Below, in pieces: positions 11,781-23,264 of a stretch of 64,000 nt of DNA. A program made the translations under genes and the position numbers. The notes below the pieces were generated by a model, which saw nothing but the letters and a program-made list of their open reading frames with translations, made no database searches and was not told where the DNA came from. The stretch lies in assembly GCF_030867095.1 (NCBI RefSeq), contig NC_081828.1:50445434-50509433 (forward strand), written 5' to 3'. The DNA is from Alligator mississippiensis. Its lineage: Eukaryota; Chordata; Crocodylia; Alligatoridae. Numbering within the stretch: the first letter of the stretch is position 1; each line of letters begins with the position of its first letter.

Positions 11781-11895
11781 CTATGCCTGAAGAAGGGTGT
11801 TTGTGCCCGAAAGCTTGCAAAGAACAAATTTTCTAGCTATTTAGTTGGTCTAATAAAAGAATATCACATCTACCCAAAGAACCTTGTCTGCCTTT
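11781..11895 (+). mobile_element. Penelope-like element tail (arm B) with hammerhead-like core
   Basis: It contains CTGAAGA, a GGG...CCC hairpin and GAAAGC (11787-11814), followed by TTAGTTGGTCTAATAAAAGA and the AAGAACCTTGTCTGCC end. It is the sense-orientation partner of the inverted tail at 11500-11640. PLEs are known to carry hammerhead ribozyme motifs; activity here is untested. Confidence 0.75.
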
Positions 11896-11921
11896 CATAA
11901 AACATGGCAGTGTTAGAGTGA

Positions 11922-12018
11922 TGTTGTAGCCATGATGGTCCAGGAATTATGCCTGAAAACTCTGTTCCGACTATGCTTTTGGCCCAATAAAAGATATCAC
12001 CCAAATAAATTCTTGCCT
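11922..12018 (+). mobile_element. Penelope-like tail, divergent subfamily
   Basis: GTTGTAGCCATGATGGTCCA at the left and GGCCCAATAAAAGATATCAC at the right match the ends of PLE tails, but the middle lacks the GAAGAAGGG/GAAA hairpin. The copy at 50184-50284 shares this alternative middle (CAGGAATTATGC). Confidence 0.6.
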
Positions 12019-12537
12019 CTTTTTCATAAATTATTAACTCACTAATTTTCTTAATTGGTGACAGTATCAGAAAATGCAAGACCCTGAGGCAAGGATAATA
12101 CTAAAAGAAGAAGCTGTTGCATACCTTTCATCTTTACACAAGCATTTAAGGTTTTGTGCCAGTGGGCAGCACTTTCATATTCAGTTGTATTTGCCAGGAA
12201 GCTTGATTGACAGCTGTTTTCTACATTAGCTGGGAAGTTTCTTTAATCTTCTGGACTGCTGCTCAGAAGAAGGGTATTGAAAGCAAGGCAAGAGAACATG
12301 GGAAGCTTATCAAGAGGCATGGCCTTCTTTAATGTGGTTCTGTCTGAGACAATGTAGTGAAATAGCCAGCTTGGTTGGGTTTCAAAGATCACTGAAGAAT
12401 CTGTCTCCTGCAGCATATATGCAACAAATGTAAAATTCTAATTTCCAGTGGGATATCACTGTCAGTTTATCAGCTGTTTAAGGCTGTTCTAACCCTGCCT
12501 TACAGTCTTAAATTACAGAAATGTATCAAGGAATAAC

Positions 12538-13491
12538 TAGGGATGCGCTGATAGAGATTTATTGGGCCGATACCAATGGTTGATTTTTAAGGAGCCATAT
12601 TAACCGATACCAATCTGATATGTAGCTGGGCAGCTTGGAGACCAGCTTTGGACTGGTAAATCTGTTGTGGGGGAGGGAAGAGGCATGGCGGGCAGGGCAG
12701 ATTGAGTAGGGCTGGGTCAAGTACTGCTCAGCCAGGGTGGGGTGTGTGACAGCTGTGAGTGGCTCATCTGGACGGGCTGGGGGGAAGCAGGTCCTACCCT
12801 GTGCCTACCCTGGGAGAGCATGCGGGGGGGTGTACCCCTGGATCTGTGTCGGGTGGGGCAGGCTGCCACTGTGGGCTGGGGCTGTGCTCAGGGCAGGTGG
12901 CGGTGGTGGCATTGGGAGGGGGTTTACAAGGCCTGCAGCCACAGAAAACTTCACCATAGCCCCCTCCCCCTCCCGTAGCCTCCCTCCTAGCATCGCCACT
13001 GACGGCCCTGAGCACAGCCTGGCCCAGCCTCCTGCCAGGAAGAGCCTGGCACAGCCCCAGCCCACAGTGGCAGCCTGTCACACCCCGTGCATACCGATCC
13101 AGGGCACGCATCCCCCTATGCCCTCCTAGGGTGTGCACGGCGGTGGAAGCCACCCCCCCCAGCCCAATTGATGAGTTGCTCATGCCCCCCTACCCCAGCT
13201 GAGCAACACCTGCTCCTGCCCCATTCCCTCCCTCCTTCACCACGGGGGCCTCTGTCTGCTCCCTCCCTCCCCACCCTTCCCCAACAACAGACTTATCAGC
13301 CAGATGCTTCTCTCAAAGCCGCTGGGCTGTGCTCCTGGCTGCGTGCATGTTGCAGCTGCATGCATGCACAGGACATTTATCAGCCACATTATTGGCCACA
13401 TCAGGCAAAAAAAAAAGCCTCTTTTGATACTGTCAATTTTCACTATATCAGTGCTGATTTGATATGGAACTGATGCATTGGTGCACCTCTA
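12538..13491 (+). mobile_element. GC-rich foldback hAT element, copy 2 (complete, perfect 8-bp TSD)
   Basis: The element starts TAGGGATGCGCTGATAGAG and ends with the complement of TAGAGGTGCACCAATGCATC. It is flanked by identical 8-bp duplications GGAATAAC (12530-12537 and 13492-13499). TAG-start termini plus an 8-bp TSD are diagnostic of the hAT superfamily (established). The interior is GC-rich with G/C-skewed, partly inverted arms and no transposase, so it is non-autonomous. Several 60-130-codon frames on both strands are composition artefacts. Confidence 0.9.
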
Positions 13492-13833
13492 GGAATAACA
13501 AATATGGAACGTGTAAATAAATGCACAGTTGTCTTCTGAATCAGTGAGTATTTGAGAGTCTATTTGGAGAACTAGAAATCAGGAACAGCAGTGCTAATAT
13601 TCTGTGCCCTGCAGATAGTTGAGCAAAGGGACATGGACGTTCTTTAAAACTTGTGCATTCTTTGAAACCCAATCTCGAGCACCTCTATTTTGCCTCTCAT
13701 ACAGACTAGAGAGATCTATCCCTGTCTTGCAGTCTGGAAATACTTGTGTAGCTTGTAAGACCAGTGATCAATGGTGGCATGGATTATTTGTCTGGATAAA
13801 TTCCATTGAGTTTGTCCTCTACCACTTTCCATT
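13492..13833. other. Unique sequence between repeats
   Basis: No exon, RNA gene or repeat terminus recognised. Confidence 0.4.
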
Positions 13834-13841
13834 AACTAAGA

Positions 13842-14017
13842 CAGGGGCAGGCAATTATTTTGGGTGGAGGGCTGCTTACTGAGTTTTGGAAAGCCACTGA
13901 AGGCCTCATGACAGGCAGCCAGGGGCAGATAAATATTAACTTTCTAAATTTTTTAGGGGCCTCACGGGCCAGATAGAATGGCCTGGTGGGCCACGGGCTG
14001 CATTTTGCCAACCCCTA
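13842..14017 (+). mobile_element. Short non-autonomous hAT (176 bp)
   Basis: Termini are CAGGGGCAGGCAATTATTTT and the complement of TAGGGGTTGGCAAAATGCAG. Flanking 8-mers AACTAAGA (13834-13841) and AGCTAAGA (14018-14025) match at 7 of 8 positions. Confidence 0.8.
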
Positions 14018-15174
14018 AGCTAAGAGCTAGTAGATAAATTTTCTAAGGAGCCTAAACTTTCTGAGCATAATGGCTTTAAATTCCATTTGGTTTTGCAGTA
14101 GAAAAATTCTGAGATCTTACCTTAGCAGACATCTGTCTGCATCACATCCTCTGCATTTGGCAGCCCTTCCACTTGGAGATGCCCAGCATTGCAGTAAGTA
14201 GCGTTGCAAGTCAAGATTCATGTGTATTGGCAGAACTAGAACTTCCCTAGGCTGAGCCTGGTTCCAGCAGCTACTAGTATCTTCTAATTTGTTATGACCA
14301 CTTAAACATTAATTCAAATTCTGGGAGGGGAAAAAAAAAATCCTGTCTTTGCCAGCATAGGCTTTAGGAGCATAAATGGACTACTTCAGGAAATCTAAAC
14401 TTTAGTTAAATGACAGATGAGGATATAGTAAAGGAGTCATCAAATTTGGGGAAAACTTGCTTAAGAAAGTGAAGACTTTGGGAGGAGAGAGGCAGGGTGA
14501 TAAGAAGAAAGGAAACAAATATTTCTGATTCTTGTCTGTAGCAGGGGGAGAGGTAATTTGCATGCTGCTAAACTTAAAATATGTCTAAGACTTTGAAAAC
14601 ACAAACTGCAACAAGAATGCAATTATAGTGATTAAATGTCAAAGTGGCAGAGAAGGCGCTCATTCTCCCAGTACAGACAAAACCTGTTTCTTGCTATCTG
14701 TCCTAGAGAAAACATGTAAAAGAAAATCTGTCTGAAAATGCAGCATGATTACAGAAGGTAAACATATGCTTAGCATGAGAGCACTGTGCAGCTGAAGGCT
14801 GATGTGTTGCAAAATTATCTGGTTCTTAATGTTGTATGGTTGTCAGGTTATTGATCTCAAAACATTCCAGGTAAATTTGGTGCTCATGAAAATGAAAGTA
14901 ATGGCTCTTCCAGTGCTACTTTATCCTGATAGCTAGAGAAGACAGCCATTTGTACTAGATGATCTGACAGCTTTGTGTATATAGGTATAAATCTCCATTG
15001 GAGATTTAGGAGACCACCCAACTCCTCTTTTTCTCTTTAATCTGGGTATAAATCAATTTTCTAAGCTTTGTCTACTCAGGGAAGTTACTGTGAAATAAGT
15101 TAGTGCATGAATTTTAAACCTCAGTGTGCATGAGCTCTCATTCCTTTCTCATTTCTTTATGCCTTTTTTTGGAA
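14018..15174. other. Intronic/unique sequence
   Basis: Nothing beyond low-complexity A-runs recognised. Confidence 0.4.
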
Positions 15175-15443
15175 GCAGAGTAAGCTAAGCCCCCCCAAAG
15201 ATGCCCTTAGTGTGGTTAAGCTTGTCTGTACAGAGTGCTCTGGGTTATTTCCCCATATAGAAAAGCCCTAAAGATTAAATGAGCCTGTGAGTGCTACATT
15301 CCCACCCTCAAGCAGTCTAAGCTAAACCTGCTAAAGACAGCCTTAGTGGGGATAAGTATGTCCATGCAGAGTGTTCCTCAGTACTATTCTAGATTATTTC
15401 CTCATGTAGAAAAGCCTTAAAGATGAAATGAGCCTGCCAGTGC
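15175..15443. repeat. Diverged tandem duplication, two units of about 135 bp
   Basis: The first unit (about 15175-15295) and second unit (about 15311-15443) share in order: TAAGCTAA, CCTTAGTG, GATAAG/GTTAAG, CAGAGTG, TTATTTCC, TAGAAAAGCC, TTAAAGAT and AAATGAGCCTG. Identity is moderate, so the duplication is old or the two are separate copies of an unrecognised repeat. Confidence 0.7.
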
Positions 15444-16231
15444 TGCTTAATCTCACTGAAACTTTATTTAATTCCATTAATAATATGTTCTTGGTGTGCA
15501 GTAGTCAGTGCTTTGAATTTTGTCAGGCTACTGGCTGCTTAGCAGAGACTAATGTAAAAAGAACTGATAGAGATTCTCTAGAATTGGAAAACAGGAACTG
15601 GATCCTCATGTACAGTGTATTCTATTTAAATACATTGTCTTGGGACTGAAGAAAGGCTATGCGCTTATCTCAAGTATACTTATCCAAATTTAGGCAAACC
15701 ATGCTCATTAAGTACACAGTACTGTGAGTTCTGTAGTATTGGCATTCCTGAAATGGACTAAATTTCCCTTATTTTTCAAGACTTGTAATGATAGCCCTGA
15801 TACTGTTAGAAATATTGAAAATGAAGAGAGGTAAATCAGTTTTGGGACTGCTAATTGCAGCATACTTGACAGAAGTATAAGCGCTGTTCATTAGGTGCAA
15901 AGCACTGGCAGGGCTATGGTATTAGCAGTCTGCCCAAATGGATCTGGTTTTGTTTTACAAGTCTTCTCAGTTTCTGGGCTGCTAGCAGTTAGAAGCCTTG
16001 AAGGGTAGTTAGTTTTAGAGCTGCTAACTCCCCTTGTTTCTAAGACTTCCTGATAGCAGCCCTTTGACAGATGTTTATGCCTGCTCTATTCCTGGTATAG
16101 ACCCTAGGTTTTTGTTTCTGCATATCTGCCCTCTTCTGTTAAGCATGCATAGCGGAGGCCTAGTTCAGAAAGGCCTAGAAGAGGTGAACTTTCAACTTCT
16201 GTCTTACTTTCTTGTGTGTGAGCATGCACAG
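15444..16231. other. Intronic/unique sequence
   Basis: No supported coding sequence or classified repeat seen. Confidence 0.4.
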
Positions 16232-16235
16232 TTAA

Positions 16236-16819
16236 TGTTTGTGCCTTGGCAGGAAAGATCCAGTGATCTGACGGGTGCGTGAGGCAACAGGGCTGAGATA
16301 AAAGTGAGAGATGGGAGCTGATGAGTAAGAGTGTAACAGTTGGAATGAGCAGCAGCCCCAATCACCAAGGAGAATGGAATTTCCAGCACATGATCAGAGG
16401 ATGATAAGGTAGCGAGTTGCTAAGCCTCCACGGATATAAAATCCCACTGCGGAAGTGTCTGTGCACGTGTCGGGGGGGGAGGGGCGGGGAGCGAGAGAGA
16501 GAGAGAGAGAGAGAGAGCATGTCTGGGTTTGTGTGTGAATGTGTGGCATGTCTGGGTGGTATCTAAGCACAGCAGAGTGTGTGAAAGACTTCCTGAGTCT
16601 GGTTCATGGGCTCAGTGCATTGGTTCGTTCGTTTGTTCACGAATGGCGCATGCTGTGGAGTATAGTTGGAGTGTGCTGGATATCCGGATCCTGTGAGTGA
16701 CAAGGTCACTCCAGTGATCTCTCCACTGTTTTATCTACTGTTGTTGATATTCTGCCATTAATTATTGTTCAGTAAAACTGATTGAACCAAGCTGGACTGC
16801 CTGATAGCTTGACTAACCA
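16236..16819 (+). mobile_element. Candidate solo LTR (584 bp)
   Basis: It starts TG and ends CA between flanking TTAA tetramers (16232-16235, 16820-16823). A TATA-like GATATAAAATCCC lies at about 16434 and a polyadenylation-like AGTAAA at about 16770, in the order expected of U3-R-U5. A perfect GA microsatellite (about 16493-16517) sits in the R region. TTAA is a short, common flank and no internal region was seen, so this is provisional. Confidence 0.4.
16493..16517. repeat. (GA)n microsatellite
   Basis: Uninterrupted GA repeat of about 12 units next to a G-rich run. Confidence 0.95.
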
Positions 16820-16970
16820 TTAATATGTCCACCCACCCTTTTCCATTACCTGATGAATATCATTAGCATATTAATTTAGAGTTTTCCATGTAACACTGGT
16901 ACACTCAAACAGAATATGAGTAAGGACCAAGGTAGAAAGTGGAGCTGAAATACATTTAAGCCATTTAGAC

Positions 16971-17298
16971 CAGTGGTGGTCAACCTTTGGCCCTGTGGGC
17001 CAGGTGAGTGGTGCAGGGCCAATTCATGGGCTGGATCCAACGCATGGGGTCATGATGTCCATGGGTGTGATCCAGCATGCTAGTCTGACCACATGCCAGC
17101 CTGACCCCCAGATGCCAGTCCAACACCATGCACGACCTAACCCCACACACTGCAGCTGGCCGCATGCCAGCCCACAGGACTCCCCACCAGTTTGAAAAGT
17201 TGGCAGCAGAGGAACTGCAACTAATGTTGCTACTTCTCCCTCACCACCAAATCATGGGCTGGATTTGGCCACTGGGATAGGAAGGTTGAGCACCCTTG
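16971..17298 (+). mobile_element. Non-autonomous hAT (328 bp)
   Basis: Termini are CAGTGGTGGTCAACCTTTGG and the complement of CAAGGGTGCTCAACCTTCC. Flanking 8-mers ATTTAGAC (16963-16970) and GTTTAGAC (17299-17306) match at 7 of 8. No transposase. Confidence 0.85.
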
Positions 17299-17306
17299 GT
17301 TTAGAC

Positions 17307-18906
17307 ACTTAACTAATAAACAGATAACCAGAACTTGTTACAATGTAAGCAATGGGCAACAAATTGGAATTGACCTTGTGTCATGCAATTAAATTAATTG
17401 CCTACTTATCTGATATGCCTGTAAGTGGAGTACACTGTACACAGGTTAGCAGCATTCTTCAATGAGAGAATCTGATTAGCTACTGCTGCACTAGTAACTA
17501 TTACTTTGCCCATTTTAGCTGCCTTGTTCATTCAGCCATTGTGTATAAACATAACCAATTTCACAGATCAATCTGATTCTTGATCAGGGATCTGGTATGA
17601 AAAGCATTGTTAGGATGTTGATTAGTCAATAAAATCTCGTTTCAAGATGGCTGATTTTACTGATGTGAATCAAATGGATTATCGGGAACGCACACAAAAA
17701 AGTGTAGCAGTGTTTCAGATTGTGTATCTTTGCAGGAACAATTTGTAAAGAAAAATTATAGTAAATCATTTAGTCACTACATGTTCATGTTTCATTCATT
17801 TTAAGTGTTATGCTAATTGCAATGCTGTTATAACTGTACTTTTTACATCCTTTTATTATTCGAGTCTTACAGCTGGTAGTCCTAGCTTGAGTTTGTTTCC
17901 AAACCTTTATTGATACAGCTTTTTCATGACCTGCTTTAGAATTGCTTTTTGCTCTATTTTGAAAAGGAATTAGAGTATTTCATAGGCAATATTGTTAAAA
18001 ACTTCTGTGTTAACCAATATCTTTCTGTATTTTTAATTCAGGTAGGTGGAAGTTTGGATGTCAGTTTACTGTGTATTCTTTCTCTTAATCCTAGGACAGT
18101 TATTTCTGGCAGCTTCTGTCTTCACTGTTCCCCTTCACTAATCAATGTGATTTCTGGTGATAATGGTTGGGAGAAGTGGGGAATGGGATGCATGGACTTC
18201 TTTAAGCCTGTCATTAGTAGTTACTATGAATCAATTGGCCTTGTTACTCTAAGGAAGCTGCAGTTATCTCTTATCCCCTCGGGAGACAAGCTGTGTGTCA
18301 TGCCCGTTACTGTAGCAGTTCTCTAGCCTCCAGAAGGGTCGTCTGAAGGCCACTCCCAGTTTTGGAGTCTTGTTACTCTGTCTCTGGGCTGTTCTTCAGT
18401 TCCTCCAGACACTTTTTTCTGTTTCCTCCAGTATGATTCAGCTTAAGGCTCTGAGCCATATTTATCTTGACCTTCTGGAGCTTTTACTTTGTCAGAAGTA
18501 CAGGTCATACAGTTGTTTGAGACAGTGTAACACGTGGTTAAGCCTCATGAAGGAATAATTATTTCAAAGTACTGAGCAGTCTTGGGAAACAGTATCGTGC
18601 TCCTGAAGTTTCACCAAGTAGGTGTTGTTTAACAGAGTACTTGATTTAGCGGTCATCTTCAAGTTAGCCTTATTTTATATTGCTTTATCTTTCTGACTTT
18701 ACTTGGGCATTGTGTTTGTACAAAACGACTTGGATTTCTAAAAGTGACATTTAAACTCTGTTGCTTTGAGTTCAAAACCAATAAGTGATTAACCCCTCAG
18801 TTATAATATCATCCCTTCTCAGAAGGAGCACTTCATTCAGTGTAACTGGGAATGTGTTCTCATAGGGCCAAGGATTGGACTAATATAGAAGGGATACAAA
18901 AGTCTC
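17307..18906. other. Intronic/unique sequence
   Basis: The 125-codon frame at 17949-18326 has no recognisable domain and no splice-site support. Nothing else is called. Confidence 0.4.
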
Positions 18907-18909
18907 TAA

Positions 18910-19251
18910 GGGCATTTGCACACATGCTTGCATGGCAGCTCTGGGCACTTTAAAGAGCACCTGGTGCTACGGCGCATACATTTGTATAAATGGTGAGATG
19001 TATATCAGTGCTGAGAAAATGGTGGTGGTGCACTTTTGAACTAAACGTGCTAAAGGTGTTTTAGTTCAAAAGCTCACCACCACCATTTTCTCAGCATTGA
19101 CGTGCATCTTGCCATTTATACAAATGCATGTGATGCAGCACCAGCTGCGTGCGTCAGCTCATGTGCTCTGCAGACTCAATTAATTGAGTCTGCTCCAATG
19201 CACTGGATCACCAGCGTGTCAGAGCAGGCAAATGTATGTGTATAAATGCCC
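18910..19251. mobile_element. Palindromic MITE (342 bp), PIF/Harbinger-like
   Basis: Outer termini GGGCATTTGCACACATGC and (reverse complement of the right end) GGGCATTTATACACATAC agree at most positions. They are flanked by TAA (18907-18909) and CAA (19252-19254), a possible 3-bp TSD. Inside, 18974-19056 and 19057-19137 form a near-perfect hairpin sharing ATTTGTATAAATGG and GAGAAAATGGTGGTGGTG. No coding capacity. Crocodilian MITEs such as Chompy are a candidate family, untested here. Confidence 0.75.
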
Positions 19252-19254
19252 CAA

Positions 19255-20745
19255 GGCCCTTGTTATACCTGATGCTGTGAGCCACACAAATGTTGATCGG
19301 TTTTAGTGCCAGCTCAAGTTTGGAGCAGTTGCCCTTCAGGACAACAGGGGCCTAGAGGACTGAAAGGTAAAAATCCCCTTCCCATTCTTGGTGCCGCCCC
19401 CCCCCCCCCCCCCCCCCTGTACTTGTTGCTACCTATACCATCTCTCCCAGTAGGCAGGGAAGGTTAACCTGCCTGCCTGGCTCCTGCTACCACAGCTTCA
19501 GGGCTGCTGCTTTTCTTGGGGCTGAGCCTGCCCAGATAGTAACAACAGTGAAGGGCTGAGCCCACCCAGAAATTGGCAGCAGTACCACCAGCAGGCTCAG
19601 GGAGGCAAGTTAACCCTTCCCTGCCTGCTCCCCTGAGACAGACAGCAGGGCAGCCACAAGGAAGCAGGGGCAGGGGGAGGAATGGTGTTTACACTATGGT
19701 GTAGCCTAAAGCAGCTGCACCTTAGTGTAACAAAAGCTAGGTAACACAGATCAAAGATGATCCTGCCCTGGAGTGGCATAACTTTGAGCTATATAATGAG
19801 TGCCTAAAACCTAGTTTCAGGTGTTAATGTGAGGACAGTGCAGGTGTTAAGAGCTCCAAGAGCCACCCACAACTACCACATAACAACAAATTTGACAGAA
19901 GGCATGATCTAACTCCCAGTAAAATCAATGGACAGACCCTGTTGACTTGAACATATGATGGATTATGTGGCTCTCAAACTATGTTGGCAGTGAAGGCTTG
20001 AATAAATCTGCCCAAGGTGAATGGAACATGTACATTGGAAAGAGATATTCAGTAGTGATGTGAGAATGCACACCGAGATTGCTTGTTAGTTGCTGCCTGT
20101 AAATTGCTCCTTGTCCTGCTTGCCACCCTGTGTAGCTGGTTAGCTAAGCAGGATTGCATAGTAGTATGGTATCAAGGATGGTGGAATATAAGTGTATCGG
20201 CAAAGTAAAGAGGTTGCAGAATCTGATCAGTCAGGAGCTGAGCAGTTGAGAAAACTGCTTTGAAAGCCATGTCTGAGGGTAAGGACTCTGGGGAGGATAA
20301 CAATTGGATCTACTTGAAGAATCTGTTATTAGGATTGGGACCTTTAAAGAGGGAGCTTGGGTGTAAGGACTATCAGGGATGGGACATCTATAGGAAATAG
20401 CTGAGTAAGGACCTTTCTTCCGTTTTTTTTTTTTTTTCCTCATGAGGAAAATCTAGTGGTTCAGGTAGGAGTTTTAGTCGAACTAGTAGAGACGTACCAC
20501 AAACTCTTATTTATATTGGAACAACACTTTAGTCATTAACAAACTTTTCTAGGTATGCCTGATACTTCAACCAGTTTTCCAAGACAAGGTTGTACTCTGA
20601 CCCTTCAAAATCTAATTTAACCTGTAATCTATTTTAAAGAGGAAAAGAAAATATTAACAAAATGTGGCCAATACTATGCTTGTATGTCAGATGACGAAAG
20701 GAAGATGGATATGAGGTCCCTATAGTCCAAAAGCCTTGCCTTCAC
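19255..20745. other. Intronic/unique sequence with C-run
   Basis: Contains a long C homopolymer (about 19396-19418) and a poly-T run (about 20424-20437). The stretch 19440-19690 is moderately GC-rich but shows no classified repeat or exon. Confidence 0.4.
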
Positions 20746-20748
20746 TAA

Positions 20749-21392
20749 GGGTGCAGATAGAAATTACATTTGTCATGCAATGGCCCCTTGAAAGTGCTCT
20801 AAATCCGTGCCCTAACAGAAGAGCATGGCTGCAGAGCATTCTGATCACACGACAAATTAACTTTCATTGTATGAGAGTCCAAATGAAAATGCTCCAAAGC
20901 AGAGTGCTTTCACTAATTTCTGTCTGCTCTGGTGATAGGCTACTGCAGCACAGCCTGGACCCAGTGCCATCTTGGGATGGGAGAGGGAGAAGGCAGGGAA
21001 GGGAGGCCTGTTCTGGGGTTTCCCCATGTGTGCTGGGGGGGGCGGGTGGATTGGAGGCCCCCGCCATGGGGGGGGGCTCCAATCCTCTTACCTACCTACC
21101 CCCCCCTACAGCATCACTGGGGAACCCCAGAACAGACCTCCCTCCCCTGCCTTCTCCTCCTCACATCCTGAGTATGCCTGGGAGCTGGGAGAAGGGGGGC
21201 GGGAGCAGAACTAGGAGAAGAGGCTGTAGAGATGTAGCTTTTCTCCTTGGATCAGCTCCAAATTGGAACTCAATCTCTCACCCTCCCAACCAATAGCTAA
21301 CGTCTGTTGGGTCGGGAGGATCAGTCTAACTCCCAGCACTTTCTGTCAAGTGCCATGAGTTGGATCCAGGAGCTGCACTTCTGTCAACACCC
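20749..21392. mobile_element. Palindromic GC-rich MITE (644 bp) with TAA target duplication
   Basis: Termini GGGTGCAGATAGAA and (reverse complement of the right end) GGGTGTTGACAGAA are flanked on both sides by TAA (20746-20748, 21393-21395), as in PIF/Harbinger elements. The centre (about 20985-21165) is an inverted repeat. The left arm has GAAGGCAGGGAAGGGAGG, CTGTTCTGGGGTTTCCCCA and GGATTGGAGGCCCC; the right arm carries their complements. Frames inside are composition artefacts. Confidence 0.75.
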
Positions 21393-21395
21393 TAA

Positions 21396-23004
21396 ATTTT
21401 CAGGAAGGATCACTAGTGATTGAAAAAAAAGTACTTGCTTCTTACCTAGGTCTTAAATGCCTTGTGTCTACAGCATGGCAGTAACCATGCTAGCCTGAGA
21501 GCAAAGAATTCATCAAGAGTCCTGAACTCTGATTTGCACTTAGGCTCTACCTACAATATGATATTAAGTTGTATAACTGCTAGACTGCTGAACAAGCCAA
21601 CTATTTCTCCCCCCTGCTTGCCAGCAGGTTACTGGGTGAAGGACATGTTTTTGTTGGAGGCAGACTTTGCCAACTCAAACGGCTACTAAATATTAACTGA
21701 AGGAGAATTTTCAATAGTTCTGAATATTTTAACACGTATTTATGAACTAGTTGACTGTTCAAAACAGATTGCAAATTAACCCGTCATTTGTCTGAGGCCC
21801 AAAAAAGTAAGATTTTTGTTCCTTTAAGTGTCCTTCTCAGTCCTTTCCCCTCCCACTTTCTTATTTGGAAACTCTACAGAAGCTATAATGAAAAACTGAA
21901 ACAAACTTCCAGAGCTGTAAGGAGTCATATTCCCTTTTAAATGTTATGACTAGCTATTGTGGGCATTATTCCATCTTTTTTTCCCCTCTGTTTTCTCAAA
22001 CTTTATTAAAAACCTAATACAATTGGTTTAGAATTTGATTGGCTATGTGCTTTGCTCAATTGTCCCTTGACAGTGGTCTTTTTCTCTCTCGCAATAGTAC
22101 AAGTACAACCTAAATAAAGTGAATTACTGAGAGTTCTGTAGTGGAATTCTTCTGCTTAGAACATAATTGTTTGGCTCTGGAAGTAAAGACTTCAAGATAC
22201 GTGAAAAATTTGTGACAGAGTTCCCTAAGGTATTTTATATATAAATATATTATAGCATTATGTGTGTGTGTAATGGCAGTTTTAAAACACCAAAACATTT
22301 GCACCCACCTCCAGTCTAAAATTTTAGAGACTCATCCTGCAGAAGAATCAAAAATGTAATTCAAGTGACGCTTCTTTGAAAATAGGAAAAATGTTTGACA
22401 TGCAAATTAATTTGCATGTGTTGAAAATGTAGTTACTTCTGTTTAGATGGTATTTCAAATCTGTGTACTTGAAATGTAGAACAGGGCAGTTCTTTGTTTG
22501 AAGGGTTACCATTTTTGCCATCCAGGAAGCGATTTTCTTTCAAGTGATTTATTTCATTTTTCTGCTTGACTTCTGTTTCACTCTTGATACATGTAGTAAA
22601 ATGTGGGTGGTAAGACTGGGGGAAGAGCAGCTGCACTTAGGAGCTCCAGTAAATGACTTCATTAGAATTGTGCTGGCATTGCACTAATACCATAGACCTA
22701 TAGTCAGAAACTGCATTGTGAAATGAGACAGAATGTGGTCTTTCCCATCCTCCCTGCCTGTTGGGAGTAGGCAAAAGGAAGGAAGCTTTGACTCAGTATT
22801 TTGGATTAAGTGGGATAAAATGAATGGTGCATGCAGTTGTATGATGGCTTTCAAGCTTCTAAACCTTTTGTCTGAAGTAAAAAATCCTTGTTTTTCAGCA
22901 TCTTTTAAGAAGAGAATATTATGAGTTAAAAGGGATATACTCTGAAGTATTCAGGAACAAGCATGAGCTGCCTTAGAATCGTAACAATCTGAAACAACCT
23001 AATC
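21396..23004. other. AT-rich intronic sequence
   Basis: No exon, RNA gene or classified repeat recognised. Confidence 0.4.
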
Positions 23005-23012
23005 TTCTAAGT

Positions 23013-23256
23013 CAGGGCTGTTGAATTTACAAGTGGCTGGGGCTGCACACCCTGTGGGTCACTCTGCACTGTCTTGCTTCCTTGGATGGGGATAAGATGT
23101 GTAAGCCAGAAGAAGGGTGGTGAGCCTGGAGACTCTAGCTGCTTCTGCAGCCAGAGTGGTGTGGGGGGAGTGGCAGCCAGGTGGAAATCCAGAGGGCTAC
23201 AACTTAACCTCTCGTGGACCATGTGTGGCCCTTGGGCCACCAGTTGGACAGCCCTG
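23013..23256 (+). mobile_element. Short non-autonomous hAT (244 bp)
   Basis: Starts CAGGGCTGTTGAATTTAC and ends AGTTGGACAGCCCTG. Flanking 8-mers TTCTAAGT (23005-23012) and TTATAAGT (23257-23264) match at 7 of 8. The interior GGCTGCACACCCTGTGGGT resembles the element at 26837-27316, so the two are related. Confidence 0.85.
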
Positions 23257-23264
23257 TTATAAGT

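Noticed and set aside
12737-13183. Several overlapping 65-130-codon frames on both strands
   Set aside because: All lie inside foldback hAT copy 2, whose GC-rich inverted arms lack stops on both strands.
17949-18326. 125-codon + frame as a possible exon
   Set aside because: No acceptor/donor pair consistent with the frame and no recognisable similarity.
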